A stretch of DNA of 64,000 bases, from the NCBI GenBank assembly GCA_945910005.1, contig OX246743.1, positions 7,723,089-7,787,088 on the forward strand. Direction: 5' to 3'. Of this stretch, positions 24,553 to 39,500 are shown piece by piece; the stretch's first letter is position 1; each line of letters opens with the position of its first letter. Source of the DNA: Isoperla grammatica (Eukaryota > Arthropoda > Insecta > Plecoptera > Perlodidae). A program made the translations under genes and the position numbers. The notes below the pieces were generated by a model. It had not been told where the DNA came from. It searched no databases and saw only the letters and a list, made by a program, of their open reading frames with translations.

Positions 24553-24669
24553 ATGCTCGCTCTCGCAACACTGATAACAAGCGAGGTGTCGTCGCCCTCT
24601 GGGAAAACATGCTTTCGACGCGCCTCTCTCGATCAGCCCAGCTGCAAAAATATTAGACGTAAAACCCAG
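24553..24669 (+). CDS. Possible short first coding exon (39 codons)
   Basis: An ATG at 24553, preceded by an in-frame TAG at 24547, opens a 39-codon frame (begins MLALATLITSEVSSPSGKTC) that runs into a good donor, AAAACCCAG followed by GTAGGT, at 24669/24670. The surrounding 24,400-24,650 is GC-richer than its neighbours and has non-repetitive, promoter-like composition. If this is real, the intron that follows would contain satellite B. It ends in phase 0, while exon 54683-54860 needs two leading bases, so direct splicing between them would not keep the frame and another exon would be required. Confidence 0.22.
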
Positions 24670-26429
24670 GTAGGTTATATTGTTATTTCACTATAAATTG
24701 AGAAGAGTATTGTTGAGTAACCATAGGTTTAGCACACAACATTTGGCATTTTATCCTCCATTTAAAAATGAGTTTTTTGATTATAATAAGTTCACAGCGC
24801 CATGGACGTGATAAAATAGCGCCGCGCCGTGTAGGTGTTAATGTGCCAGTTACATTATGGGGACTTTAGGGGCATGGTCGACATATCCACCATGGAGCTC
24901 ACAGCGCCGGTTCCAACATTACAGGTATAGTCTCGTCCCGTAAACTTGCAAGCTGGTGTCGTCACGGATTATGTAATGGTTAAGACCTACCCACCATGGG
25001 CTCACAACGCCGGTTCCAACAATACAGGTATAGTCTAGTCACGTTAACTTGCAAGCTGGTGTCGTCACGGATTATGTAATGGTTAAGACCTACCCACCAT
25101 GGGGCTCACAACGCCGGTTCCAACATTACAGGTATAGTCTCGTCCCGTAAACTTGCAAGCTGGTGTCGTCATGGATTATGTAATGGTTAAGACCTACCCA
25201 CCATGTGGCTCACAACGCCGGTTCCAACATTACAGGTATAGTCTCGTCCCGTAAACTTGCAAGCTGGTGTCGTCATGGATTATGTAAGGGTTAAGACCTA
25301 CCCACCATGGGGCTCACAACGCCGGTTCCAACATTACAGGTATAGTCTCGTCCCGTAAACTTGCAAGCTGGTGTCGTCATGGATTATGTAATGGTTAAGA
25401 CCTACCCACCATGGGGCTCACAGCGCCGGTTCCAACATTACAGGTATAGTCTCGTCGCGTTAACTTGCAAGCTGGTGTCGTCATGGATTATGTAATGGTT
25501 AAGACCTACCCACCATGGGCTCACAGCGCCGGTTCCAACATTACAGGTATAGTCTCGTCCCGTAAACTTGCAAGCTGGTGTCGTCACGGATTATGTAATG
25601 GTTAAGACCTACCCACCATGGGCTCACAACGCCGGTTCCAACAATACAGGTATAGTCTAGTCACGTTAACTTGCAAGCTGGTGTCGTCATGGATTATGTA
25701 ATGGTTAAGACCTACCCACCATGGGCTCACAACGCCGGTTCCAACAATACAGGTATAGTCTAGTCACGTTAACTTGCAAGCTGGTGTCGTCACGGATTAT
25801 GTAATGGTTAAGACCTACCCACCATGGGCTCACAGCGCCGGTTCCAACATAACAGGTATAGTCTCGTCCCGTAAACTTGCAAGCTGGTGTCGTCACGGAT
25901 TATGTAATGGTTAAGACCTACCCACCATGGGCTCACAACGCCGGTTCCAACAATACAGGTATAGTCTAGTCACGTTAACTTGCAGCTGGTGTCGTCACGG
26001 ATTATGTAATGGTTAAGACCTACCCACCATGGGGCTCACAACGCCGGTTCCAACAATACAGGTATAGTCTAGTCACGTTAACTTGCAAGCTGGTGTCGTC
26101 ATGCATTATGTAATGGTTAAGACCTACCCACCATGGGGCTCACAACGCCGGTTCCAACATTACAGGTATAGTCTCGTCACGTTAACTTGCAAGCTGGTGT
26201 CGTCACGGATTATGTAATGGTTAAGACCTACCCACCATGGAGCTCACAACGCCGGTTCCAACATTACAGGTAAATTCTCGTCGCGTTAACTTGCAAGCTG
26301 GTGTCGTCACGGATTATGTAATGGTTAAGACCTACCCACCATGGGGCTCACAGCGCTGGTTCCAGCATTACAGGTATAGTCTCGTCGCGTTAACTTGCAA
26401 GCTGGTGTCGTCATGGATTATGTAATGGT

Positions 26430-28430
26430 TAAGACCTACCCACCATGGGCTCACAACGCAGGTTCCAACATTACAGGTATAGTCTCGTCGCGTTAACTTG
26501 CAAGCTGGTGTCGTCACGGATTATGTAATGGTTAAGACCTACCCACCATGTGGCTCACAGCGCCGGTTCCAACATTACAGGTAAAGTCTCGTCGCGTTAA
26601 CTTGCAAGCTGGTGTCGTCACGGATTATGTAATGGTTAAGATCTACCCACCATGGGCTCACAACGCAGGTTCCAACATTACAGGTATAGTCTCGTCGCGT
26701 TAACTTGCAAGCTGGTGTCGTCATGGATTATGTAATGGTTAAGACCTACCCACCATGGGGCTCACAACGCTGGTTCCAACATTACAGATATAGTCTCGTC
26801 GCGTTAACTTGCAAGCTGGTGTCGTCATGCATTATGTAATGGTTAAGACCTACCCACCATGGGCTCACAACGCTGGTTCCAAATTACAGATATAGTCTCG
26901 TCGCGTTAACTTGCAAGCTGGGGTCGTCATGCATTATGTAATGGTTAAGACCTACCCACCATGGGGCTCACAACGCTGGTTCCAACATTACAGATATAGT
27001 CTCGTCGCGTTAACTTGCAAGCTGGTGTCGTCATGCATTATGTAATGGTTAAGACCTACCCACCATGGGCTCACAACGCTGGTTCCAACATTACAGGTAT
27101 AGTCTCGTCGCGTTAACTTGCAAGCTGGTGTCGTCACGGATTATGTAATGGTTAAGACCTACCCACCATGGGGCTCACAGCGCCGGTTCCAACATTACAG
27201 GTATAGTCTCGTCGCGTTAACTTGCAAGCTGGTGTCGTCACGGATTATGTAATGGTTAAGACCTATACCCACCATGGGGCTCACAACGCCGGTTACAACA
27301 TTACAGGTATAGTCTCGTCACGTTAACTTGCAAGCTGGTGTCGTCATGCATTATGTAATGGTTAAGACCTACCCACCATGGGGCTCACAGCGCAGGTTCC
27401 AACATTACAGGTATAGTCTCGTCGCGTTAACTTGCAAGCTGGTGTCGTCATCCATTATGTAATGGTTAAGACCTACCCACCATGGGGCTCACAACGCCGG
27501 TTCCAACATTACAGGTAAAGTCTCGTCACGTTAACTTGCAAGCTGGTGTCGTCACGGATTATGTAATGGTTAAGACCTACCCACCATGGGCTCACAGCGC
27601 CGGTTCCACCATTACAGGTAAAGTCTCGTCACGTTAACTTGCGAGCTGGTGTCGTCACGGATTATGTAATGGTTAAGACCTATCCACCATGGGGCTCACA
27701 GCGCAGGTTCCAACATTACAGGTATAGTCTCGTCGCGTTAACTTGCAAGCTAGTGTCGTCACGGATTATGTAATGGTTAAGACCTATCCACCATGGGGCT
27801 CACAGCGCAGGTTCCAACATTACAGGTAAAGTCTCGTCGCGTTAACTTGCGAGCTGGTGTCGTCACGGATTATGTAATGGTTAAGACCTATCCACCATGG
27901 GGCTCACAGCGCAGGTTCCAACATTACAGGTAAAGTCTCGTCGCGTTAACTTGCAAGCTAGTGTCGTCACGGATTATGTAATGGTTAAGACCTACCCACC
28001 ATGGGGCTCACAGCGCCGGTTCCAACATTACAGGTATAGTCTCGTCACGTTAACTTGCAAGGTGGTGTCGTCACGGATTATGTAGTGGTTAAGACCCACC
28101 CACCATGGGGCTCACAGCGCCGGTTCCAACATTACAGGTATAGTCGCGTCGCGTTAACTTGCAAGCTGGTGTCGTCACGGATTATGTAATGGTTAAGACC
28201 TACCCACCATGGGGCTCACAACGCCAGTTCCAACATTACAGGTAAAGTCTCGTCGCGTTAACTTGCGAGCTGGTGTCGTCACGGATTATGTAATGGTTAA
28301 GACCTATCCACCATGGGGCTCACAACGCTGGTTCCAACATTACAGGTATAGTCTCGTCACGTTAACTTGCAAGGTGGTGTCGTCACGGATTATGTAATGG
28401 TTAAAACCTATCCACCATGGGGCTCACAAC
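26430..28430. repeat. Satellite B block duplicated at +4,256 bp
   Basis: This block of about 2 kb recurs at about 30,690-32,690. Diagnostic variants keep the same spacing: ATGTGGCTCACAGC at 26548 and 30804, and the two 62-codon frames at 27897/28209 and 32153/32465 (all offset 4,256). The offset equals 41 units minus eight single-base deletions. The copies diverge near 32,700 (ATTACCGGTATAG). Confidence 0.85.
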
Positions 28431-31400
28431 GCTGGTTCCAACATTACAGGTATAGTCTCGTCACGTTAACTTGCAAGGTGGTGTCGTCACGGATTATGTA
28501 ATGGTTAAGACCTATCCACCATGGGGCTCACAACGCTGGTTCCAACATTACAGGTATAGTCTCGTCACGTTAACTTGCAAGGTGGTGTCGTCACGGATTA
28601 TGTAATGGTTAAGACCTACCCACCATGGGGCTCACAGCGCCGGTTCCAACATTACAGGTATAGTCTCGTCACGTTAACTTGCAAGCTGGTGTCGTCATGC
28701 ATTATGTAATGGTTAAGACCTACCCACCATGGGGCTCACAGCGCCGGTTCCAACATTACAGGTAAAGTCTCGTCGCGTTAACTTGCAAGCTAGTGTCGTC
28801 ATGCATTATGTAATGGTTAAGACCTACCCACCATGGGGCTCACAGCGCCGGTTCCAACATTACAGGTATAGTCTCGTCGCGTTAACTTGCAAGCTGGTGT
28901 CGTCACGGATTATGTAATGGTTAAGACCTACCCACCATGGGGCTCACAGCGCTGGTTCCAGCATTACAGGTATAGTCTCGTCGCGTTAACTTGCAAGCTG
29001 GTGTCGTCATGGATTATGTAATGGTTAAGACCTACCCACCATGGGGCTCACAGCGCAGGTTCCAACATTACAGGTATAGTCTCGTCGCGTTAACTTGCAA
29101 GCTGGTGTCGTCACGGATTATGTAATGGTTAAGACCTACCCACCATGGGGCTCACAGCGCCGGTTCCAACATTACAGGTATAGTCTCGTCGCGTTAACTT
29201 GCAAGCTGGTGTCGTCACGGATTATGTAATGGTTAAGACCTACCCACCATGGGGCTCACAACGCCGGTTCCAACATTACAGGTATAGTCTCGTCGCGTTA
29301 ACTTGCAAGCTGGTGTCGTCACGGATTATGTAATGGTTAAGACCTACCCACCATGGGGCTCACAGCGCCGGTTCCAGCATTACAGGTATAGTCTCGTCAC
29401 GTTAACTTGCAAGCTGGTGTCGTCATAGATTATGTAATGGTTAAAACCTACCCACCATGGGGCTCACAGCGCCGGTTCCAGCATTACAGGTATAGTCTCG
29501 TCACGGTAACTTGCAAGCTGGTGTCGTCATGGATTATGTAATGGTTAAGACCTACCCACCGTGGGGCTCACAGCGCAGGTTCCAACATTACAGGTATAGT
29601 CTCGTCGCGTTAACTTGCAAGCTGGTGTCGTCACGGATTATGTAATGGTTAAGACCTACCCACCATGGGGCTCACAGCGCAGGTTCCAACATTACAGGTA
29701 TAGTCTCGTCGCGTTAACTTGCAAGCTGGTGTCGTCACGGATTATGTAATGGTTAAGACCTACCCACCATGGGGCTCACAGCGCAGGTTCCAACATTACA
29801 GGTATAGTCTCGTCGCGTTAACTTGCAAGCTGGTGTCGTCACGGATTATGTAATGGTTAAGACCTACCCACCATGGGGCTCACAACGCCGGTTCCAACAT
29901 TACAGTAATAGTCTCGTCACGTTAACTTGCAAGCTGGTGTCGTCACGGATTATGTAATGGTTAAGACCTACCCACCTTGGGGCTCACAACGCAGGTTCAA
30001 ACATTACAAGTATAGTCTCGTCACGTTAACTTGCAAGCTGGTGTCGTCACGGATTATGTAATAATTAAGACCTACCCACCATGGGGCTCACAACGCCGGT
30101 TCCACCATTACAGGTATAGTCTCGTCGCGTAAACTTGCAAGCTGGTGTCGTCATGCATTATGTAATGGTTAAGACCTACCCACCATGGGGCTCACGACGC
30201 CGGTCAACATTACAGGTATAGTCTCGTCACGTTAACTTGCAAGCTGGTGTCGTCACGGATTATGTAACGGTTAAGACCTACCCACCATGGGGCTCACAAC
30301 GCCGGTTCCAACATTACAGGTATAGTCTCGTCACGTTAACTTGCAAGCTGGTGTCGTCATGCATTATGTAATGGTTAAGACCTACCCACCATGGGGCTCA
30401 CAGCGCTGGTTCCAACATTACAGGTAAAGTCTCGTCGCGTTAACTTGCAAGCTGGTGTCGTCATGGATTATGTAATGGTTAAGACCTACCCACCATGGGG
30501 CTCACAACGCTGGTTCCAACATTACAGATATAGTCTCGTCGCGTTAACTTGCAAGCTGGTGTCGTCATGCATTATGTAATGGTTAAGACCTACCCACCAT
30601 GGGCTCACAACGCTGGTTCCAAATTACAGATATAGTCTCGTCGCGTTAACTTGCAAGCTGGGGTCGTCATGCATTATGTAATGGTTAAGACCTACCCACC
30701 ATGGGCTCACAACGCAGGTTCCAACATTACAGGTATAGTCTCGTCGCGTTAACTTGCAAGCTGGTGTCGTCACGGATTATGTAATGGTTAAGACCTACCC
30801 ACCATGTGGCTCACAGCGCCGGTTCCAACATTACAGGTAAAGTCTCGTCGCGTTAACTTGCAAGCTGGTGTCGTCACGGATTATGCAATGGTTAAGATCT
30901 ACCCACCATGGGCTCACAACGCAGGTTCCAACATTACAGGTATAGTCTCGTCGCGTTAACTTGCAAGCTGGTGTCGTCATGGATTATGTAATGGTTAAGA
31001 CCTACCCACCATGGGGCTCACAACGCTGGTTCCAACATTACAGATATAGTCTCGTCGCGTTAACTTGCAAGCTGGTGTCGTCATGCATTATGTAATGGTT
31101 AAGACCTACCCACCATGGGCTCACAACGCTGGTTCCAAATTACAGATATAGTCTCGTCGCGTTAACTTGCAAGCTGGGGTCGTCATGCATTATGTAATGG
31201 TTAAGACCTACCCACCATGGGGCTCACAACGCTGGTTCCAACATTACAGATATAGTCTCGTCGCGTTAACTTGCAAGCTGGTGTCGTCATGCATTATGTA
31301 ATGGTTAAGACCTACCCACCATGGGCTCACAACGCTGGTTCCAACATTACAGGTATAGTCTCGTCGCGTTAACTTGCAAGCTGGTGTCGTCACGGATTAT

Positions 31401-33599
31401 GTAATGGTTAAGACCTACCCACCATGGGGCTCACAGCGCCGGTTCCAACATTACAGGTATAGTCTCGTCGCGTTAACTTGCAAGCTGGTGTCGTCACGGA
31501 TTATGTAATGGTTAAGACCTATACCCACCATGGGGCTCACAACGCCGGTTACAACATTACAGGTATAGTCTCGTCACGTTAACTTGCAAGCTGGTGTCGT
31601 CATGCATTATGTAATGGTTAAGACCTACCCACCATGGGGCTCACAGCGCAGGTTCCAACATTACAGGTATAGTCTCGTCGCGTTAACTTGCAAGCTGGTG
31701 TCGTCATCCATTATGTAATGGTTAAGACCTACCCACCATGGGGCTCACAACGCCGGTTCCAACATTACAGGTAAAGTCTCGTCACGTTAACTTGCAAGCT
31801 GGTGTCGTCACGGATTATGTAATGGTTAAGACCTACCCACCATGGGCTCACAGCGCCGGTTCCACCATTACAGGTAAAGTCTCGTCACGTTAACTTGCGA
31901 GCTGGTGTCGTCACGGATTATGTAATGGTTAAGACCTATCCACCATGGGGCTCACAGCGCAGGTTCCAACATTACAGGTATAGTCTCGTCGCGTTAACTT
32001 GCAAGCTAGTGTCGTCACGGATTATGTAATGGTTAAGACCTATCCACCATGGGGCTCACAGCGCAGGTTCCAACATTACAGGTAAAGTCTCGTCGCGTTA
32101 ACTTGCGAGCTGGTGTCGTCACGGATTATGTAATGGTTAAGACCTATCCACCATGGGGCTCACAGCGCAGGTTCCAACATTACAGGTAAAGTCTCGTCGC
32201 GTTAACTTGCAAGCTAGTGTCGTCACGGATTATGTAATGGTTAAGACCTACCCACCATGGGGCTCACAGCGCCGGTTCCAACATTACAGGTATAGTCTCG
32301 TCACGTTAACTTGCAAGGTGGTGTCGTCACGGATTATGTAGTGGTTAAGACCCACCCACCATGGGGCTCACAGCGCCGGTTCCAACATTACAGGTATAGT
32401 CGCGTCGCGTTAACTTGCAAGCTGGTGTCGTCACGGATTATGTAATGGTTAAGACCTACCCACCATGGGGCTCACAACGCCGGTTCCAACATTACAGGTA
32501 AAGTCTCGTCGCGTTAACTTGCGAGCTGGTGTCGTCACGGATTATGTAATGGTTAAGACCTATCCACCATGGGGCTCACAACGCTGGTTCCAACATTACA
32601 GGTATAGTCTCGTCACGTTAACTTGCAAGGTGGTGTCGTCACGGATTATGTAATGGTTAAAACCTATCCACCATGGGGCTCACAACGCTGGTTCCAACAT
32701 TACCGGTATAGTCTCGTCGCGTTAACTTGCAAGCTGGTGTCGTCATGGATTATGTAATGGTTAAGACCTACCCACCATGGGGCTCACAACGCCGGTTCCA
32801 ACATTACAGTAATAGTCTCGTCACGTTAACTTGCAAGCTGGTGTCGTCACGGATTATGTAATGGTTAAGACCTACCCACCTTGGGGCTCACAACGCAGGT
32901 TCAAACATTACAAGTATAGTCTCGTCACGTTAACTTGCAAGCTGGTGTCGTCACGGATTATGTAATAATTAAGACCTACCCACCATGGGGCTCACAACGC
33001 CGGTTCCACCATTACAGGTATAGTCTCGTCGCGTAAACTTGCAAGCTGGTGTCGTCATGCATTATGTAATGGTTAAGACCTACCCACCATGGGGCTCACA
33101 ACGCCGGTCAACATTACAGGTATAGTCTCGTCACGTTAACTTGCAAGCTGGTGTCGTCACGGATTATGTAACGGTTAAGACCTACCCACCATGGGGCTCA
33201 CAACGCCGGTTCCAACATTACAGGTATAGTCTCGTCACGTTAACTTGCAAGCTGGTGTCGTCATGCATTATGTAATGGTTAAGACCTACCCACCATGGGG
33301 CTCACAGCGCTGGTTCCAACATTACAGGTAAAGTCTCGTCACGTTAACTTGCAAGCTGGTGTCGTCACGGATTATGTAATGGTTAAGACCTACCCACCAT
33401 GGGCTCACAGCGCTGGTTCCAACATTACAGGTATAGTCTCGTCGCGTTAACTTGCAAGCTGGTGTCGTCATGCATTATGTAATGGTTAAGACCTACCCAC
33501 CATGGGGCTCACAGCGCCGGTTCCAGCATTACAGGTATAGTCTCGTCGCGTTAACTTGCAAGCTGGTGTCGTCATGCATTATGTAATGGTTAAGACCTA

Positions 33600-36500
33600 C
33601 CCACCATGGGGCTCACAGCGCCGGTTCCAACATTACAGGTATAGTCTCGTCGCGTTAACCTGCAAGCTGGTGTCGTTACGGATTATGTAATGGTTAAGAC
33701 CTACCCACCATGGGGCTCACAGCGCCGGTTCCAACATTAAAGGTAATGTCTCGTCACGTTAACTTGCAAGCTGGTGTCGTCACGGATTATGTAATGGTTA
33801 AGACCTACCCACCATGGGGCTCACAACGCCGCTTCCAACATTACAGGTATAGTCTCGTCGCGTTAACTTGCAAGCTGGTGTCGTCATGCATTATGTAATG
33901 GTTAAGACCTACCCACCATGGGGCTCACAGCGCCGGTTCCAGCATTACAGGTATAGTCTCGTCGCGTTAACTTGCAAGCTGGTGTCGTCACGGATTATGT
34001 AATGGTTAAGACCTACCCACCATGGGGCTCACAACGCCGGTTCCAACATTACAGGTATAGTCTCGTGGCGTTAACTTGCAAGCTGGTGTCGTCATAGATT
34101 ATGTATTGGTTAAGACCTACCCACCATGTGGCTCACAACGCTGGTTCCAACATTACAGGTATAGTCTCGTCACGTTAACTTGCAAGCTGGTGTCGTCACG
34201 GATTATGTAATGGTTAAGACCTACCCACCATGGGGCTCACAGCGCTGGTTCCAACATTACAGGTAATGTCTCGTCACGTTAACTTGCAAGCTGGTGTCGT
34301 CACGGATTATGTAATGGTTAAGACCTACCCAGTATGGGGCTCACAACGCCGGTTCCAACATTACAAATATAGTCTCGTGGCGTTAACTTGCAAGCTGGTG
34401 TCGTCACGGATTATGTAATTGTTAAGACCTACCCACCATGGGGCTCACAGCGCCGGTTCCAACATTACAGGTAATGTCTCGTCACGTTAACTTGCAAGCT
34501 GGTGTCGTCACGGATTATGTAATGGTTAAGACCTACCCACCATGGAGCTCACAGCGCCGGTTCCAACATTACAGGTATAGTCTCGTCGCGTTAACTTGCA
34601 AGCTGGTGTCGTCATGCATTATGTAATGGTTAAGACCTACCCACCATGGGGCTCACAACGCCGGTTCCAACATTACAAATATAGTCTCGTGGCGTTAACT
34701 TGCAAGCTGGTGTCGTCACGGATTATGTAATGGTTAAGACCTACCCACCATGGGGCTCACAGCGCCGGTTCCAACATTACAGGTAATGTCTCGTCACGTT
34801 AACTTGCAAGCTGGTGTCGTCACGGATTATGTTATGGTTAAGACCTACCCAGTATGGGGCTCACAACGCCGGTTCCAACATTACAAATATAGTCTCGTGG
34901 CGTTAACTTGCAAGCTGGGTGTCGTCACGGATTATGTAATGGTTATAAGACCTACCCACCATGGAGCTCACAGCGCCGGTTCCAACATTACAGGTATAGT
35001 CTCGTCGCGTTAACTTGCAAGCTGGTGTCGTCATGCATTATGTAATGGTTAAGACCTACCCACCATGGGGCTCACAACGCCGGTTCCAACATTACAAATA
35101 TAGTCTCGTGGCGTTAACTTGCAAGCTGGTGTCGTCACGGATTATGTAATGGTTAAGACCTACCCACCATGGGGCTCACAGCGCCGGTTCCAACATTACA
35201 GGTAAAGTCTCGTCACGTTAACTTGCAAGCTGGTGTTGTCACGGATTATGTAATGGTTAAGACCTACCCACCATGGGGCTCACAACGCCGGTTCCAACAT
35301 TACAGGTATAGTCTCGTCGCGTTAACTTGCAAGCTGGTGTCGTCACGGATTATGTAATGGTTAAGACCTACCCACCATGGGGCTCACAGCGCCGGTTCCA
35401 ACATTACAGGTATAGTCTCGTCGCGTTAACTTGCAAGCTGGTGTCGTCACGGATTATGTAATGGTTAAGACCTACCCACCATGGGGCTCACAACGCCGGT
35501 TCCAACATTACAGGTAAAGTCTCGTCGCGTTAACTTGCAAGCTGGTGTCGTCATGGATTATGTAATGGTGAAGACCTACCCACCATGGGGCTCACAACGC
35601 CGGTTCCAACATTACAGGTAAAGTCTCGTCGCGTTAACTTGCAAGCTGGTGTCGTCACGGATTATGTATTGTTTGAGACCAACCCACCATGTGGCTCACA
35701 ACGCCGGTTCCACATTACAGGTAAAGTCTCGTCGCGTTAACTTCCAAGCTGGTGTCGTCATGGATTATGTTATGGTTAAGACCTACCCACCATGTGGCTC
35801 ACAACGCCGGTTCCAACATTACAGGTAAAGTCTCGTCGCGTTAACTTGCAAGCTGGTGTCGTCACGGATTATGTAATGGTTAAGACCTACCCACCATGGG
35901 GCTCACAGCGCCGGTTCCAACATTACAGGTATAGTCTCGTCGCGTTAACTTGCAAGCTGGTGTCGTCACGGATTATGTAATGGTTAAGACCTACCCACCA
36001 TGGGGCTCACAGCGCAGGTTCCAACATTACAGGTATAGTCTCGTCGCGTTAACTTGCAAGCTGGTGTCGTCACGGATTATGTAATGGCTAAGACCTACCC
36101 ACCATGGGGCTCACAACGCCGGTTCCAACATTACAGGTATAGTCTCGTGGCGTTAACTTGCAAGCTGGTGTCGTCACGGATTATGTAATGGTTAAGACCT
36201 ACCCACCATGGGGCTCACAGCGCCGGTTCCAACATTACAGGTATAGTCTCGTCGCGTTAACTTGCAAGCTGGTGTCGTCACGGATTATGTAATGGTTAAG
36301 ACCTACCCACCATGGGGCTCACAGCGCCGGTTCCAACATTACAGGTATAGTCTCGTCGCGTTAACTTGCAAGCTGGTGTCGTCACGGATTATGTAATGGT
36401 TAAGACCTACCCACCATGGGGCTCACAACGCCGGTTCCAACATTACAAATATAGTCTCGTGGCGTTAACTTGCAAGCTGGTGTCGTCACGGATTATGTAA

Positions 36501-37130
36501 TGGTTAAGACCTACCCACCATGGGGCTCACAGCGCCGGTTCCAACATTACAGGTATAGTCTCGTCGCGTTAACTTGCAAGCTGGTGTCGTCACGGGTTAT
36601 GTAATGGTTAAGACCTACCCACCATGTGGCTCACAACGCTGGTTCCAACATTACAGGTAAAGTCTCGTCGCGTTAACCTGCAAGCTGGTGTCGTCATGGA
36701 TTATGTAATGGTTAAGACCTACCCACCATGTGGCTCAAAACGCCGGTTCCAACATTACAGGTAAAGTCTCGTCGCGTTAACTTGCAAGCTGGTGTCGTCA
36801 CGGATTATGTATTGTTTGAGACCTACCCACCATGGGGCTCACAACGCTGGTTCCAACATTACAGGTAAAGTCTCGTCGCGTTAACTTGCAAGCTGGTGTC
36901 GTCACGGATTATGTATTGTTTAAGACCTACCCACCATGGGGCTCACAACGCTGGTTCCAACATTACAGGTAAAGTCTCGTCGCGTTAACTTGCAAGCTGG
37001 TGTCGTCACGGATTATGTAATGGTTAAGACCTACCCACCATGGGGCTCACAGCGCCGGTTCCAACATTACAGGTATAGTCTCGTCGCGTTAACTTGCAAG
37101 CTGGTGTCGTCACGGATTATGTAATGGTTA
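33600..37130. repeat. Satellite B block duplicated at +12.2 kb
   Basis: This block matches about 45,800-49,400. Equivalent frames lie at 33710/45875, 34230/46395 and 34438/46603 (offset 12,165), then 35169/47435, 35792/48058 and 36936/49202 (offset 12,266). The change of offset equals one extra 104-bp unit minus three inserted bases near 34,910-34,950. Part of it (about 35.3-37.0 kb) is present a third time at about 40.5-42.3 kb (offset 5,198). Confidence 0.85.
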
Positions 37131-37439
37131 AGACCTACCCACCATGGGGCTCACAGCGCCGGTTCCAACATTACAGGTAATGTCTCGTCACGTTAACTTG
37201 CAAGCTGGTGTCGTCACGGATTATGTAATGGTTAAGACCTACCCACCATGGGGCTCACAACGCCGCTTCCAACATTACAGGTATAGTCTCGTCGCGTTAA
37301 CTTGCAAGCTGGTGTCGTCATGCATTATGTAATGGTTAAGACCTACCCACCATGGGGCTCACAACGCCGGTTCCAGCATTACAGGTATAGTCTCGTCGCG
37401 TTAACTTGCAAGCTGGTGTCGTCACGGATTATGTAATGG

Positions 37440-39500
37440 TTAAGACCTACCCACCATAGGCTCACAGCGCTGGTTCCACCATTACAGGTATAGTCTCGTC
37501 GCGTTAACTTGCAAGCTGGTGTCGTCATGCATTATGTAATGGTTAAGACCTACCTACCATGGGGCTCACAGCGCCGGTTCCAACATTACAGGTAATGTCT
37601 CGTCACGTTAACTTGCAAGCTGGTGTCGTCACGGATTATGTAATGGTTAAGACCTACCAAGTATGGGGCTCACAACGCCGGTTCCAACATTACAAATATA
37701 GTCTCGTCGCGTTAACTTGCAAGCTGGTGTCGTCACGGATTATGTAATGGTTAAGACCTACCCACCATGGGGCTCACAGCGCTGGTTCCAGCATTACAGG
37801 TATAGTCTCGTCGCGTTAACTTGCAAGCTGGTGTCGTCATGGATTATGTAATGGTTAAGACCTACCCACCATGGGGCTCACAGCGCAGGTTCCAACATTA
37901 CAGGTATAGTCTCGTCGCGTTAACTTGCAAGCTGGTGTCGTCACGGATTATGTAATGGTTAAGACCTACCCACCATGGGGCTCACAGCGCCGGTTCCAAC
38001 ATTACAGGTATAGTCTCGTCGCGTTAACTTGCAAGCTGGTGTCGTCACGGATTATGTAATGGTTAAGACCTACCCACCATGGGGCTCACAACGCCGGTTC
38101 CAACATTACAGGTATAGTCTCGTCGCGTTAACTTGCAAGCTGGTGTCGTCACGGATTATGTAATGGTTAAGACCTACCCACCATGGGGCTCACAGCGCCG
38201 GTTCCAGCATTACAGGTATAGTCTCGTCACGTTTACTTGCAAGCTGGTGTCGTCATAGATTATGTAATGGTTAAGACCTACCCACCATGGGGCTCACAAC
38301 GCTGGTTCCAGCATTACAGGTATAGTCTCGTCGCGTTAACTTGCAAGCTGGTGTCGTCACGGATTATGTAATAATTAAGACCTACCCACCACGGGGCTCA
38401 CAACGCCAGTTCCAACATTACAGGTATAGTCTCGTCGCGTTAACTTGCAAGCTGGTGTCGTCACGGATTATGTAATGGTTAAGACCTACCCACCATGGGG
38501 CTCACAGCGCCGGTTCCAGCATTACAGGTATAGTCTCGTCACGTTTACTTGCAAGCTGGTGTCGTCATAGATTATGTAATGGTTAAGACCTACCCACCAT
38601 GGGGCTCACAACGCCGGTTCCAGCATTACAGGTATAGTCTCGTCACGGTAACTTGCAAGCTGGTGTCGTCACGGATTATGTAATGGTTAAGACCTACCCA
38701 CCGTGGGGCTCACAGCGCAGGTTCCAACATTACAGGTATAGTCTCGTCGCGTTAACTTGCAAGCTGGTGTCGTCACGGATAATGTAATGGTTAAGACCTA
38801 CCCACCATGGGGCTCACAGCGCAGGTTCCAACATTACAGGTATAGTCTCGTCGCGTTAACTTGCAAGCTGGTGTCGTCACGGATTATGTAATGGTTAAGA
38901 CCTACCCACCATGGGGCTCACAGCGCAGGTTCCAACATTACAGGTATAGTCTCGTCGCGTTAACTTGCAAGCTGGTGTCGTCACGGATTATGTAATGGTT
39001 AAGACCTACCCACCATGGGGCTCACAACGCCGGTTCCAACATTACAGTAATAGTCTCGTCACGTTAACTTGCAAGCTGGTGTCGTCACGGATTATGTAAT
39101 GGTTAAGACCTACCCACCTTGGGGCTCACAACGCAGGTTTAAACATTACAAGTATAGTCTCGTCACGTTAACTTGCAAGCTGGTGTCGTCACGGATTATG
39201 TAATAATTAAGACCTACCCACCATGGGGCTCACAACGCCGGTTCCACCATTACAGGTATAGTCTCGTCGCGTAAACTTGCAAGCTGGTGTCGTCATGCAT
39301 TATGTAATGGTTAAGACCTACCCACCATGGGGCTCACAACGCCGGTTCCAACATTACAGGTATAGTCTCGTCACGTTAACTTGCAAGCTGGTGTCGTCAC
39401 GGATTATGTAACGGTTAAGACCTACCCACCATGGGGCTCACAACGCCGGTTCCAACATTACAGGTATAGTCTCGTCACGTTAACTTGCAAGCTGGTGTCG
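37440..39500. repeat. Satellite B block duplicated at +5,925 bp
   Basis: It matches about 43,360-45,420. Markers are CCATAGGCTCACAGCG at about 37453 and 43378, the 62-codon frames at 37559 and 43484, and ACAGTAATAG at 39044 and 44969, all offset by 5,925 (57 units minus three bases). Confidence 0.85.
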
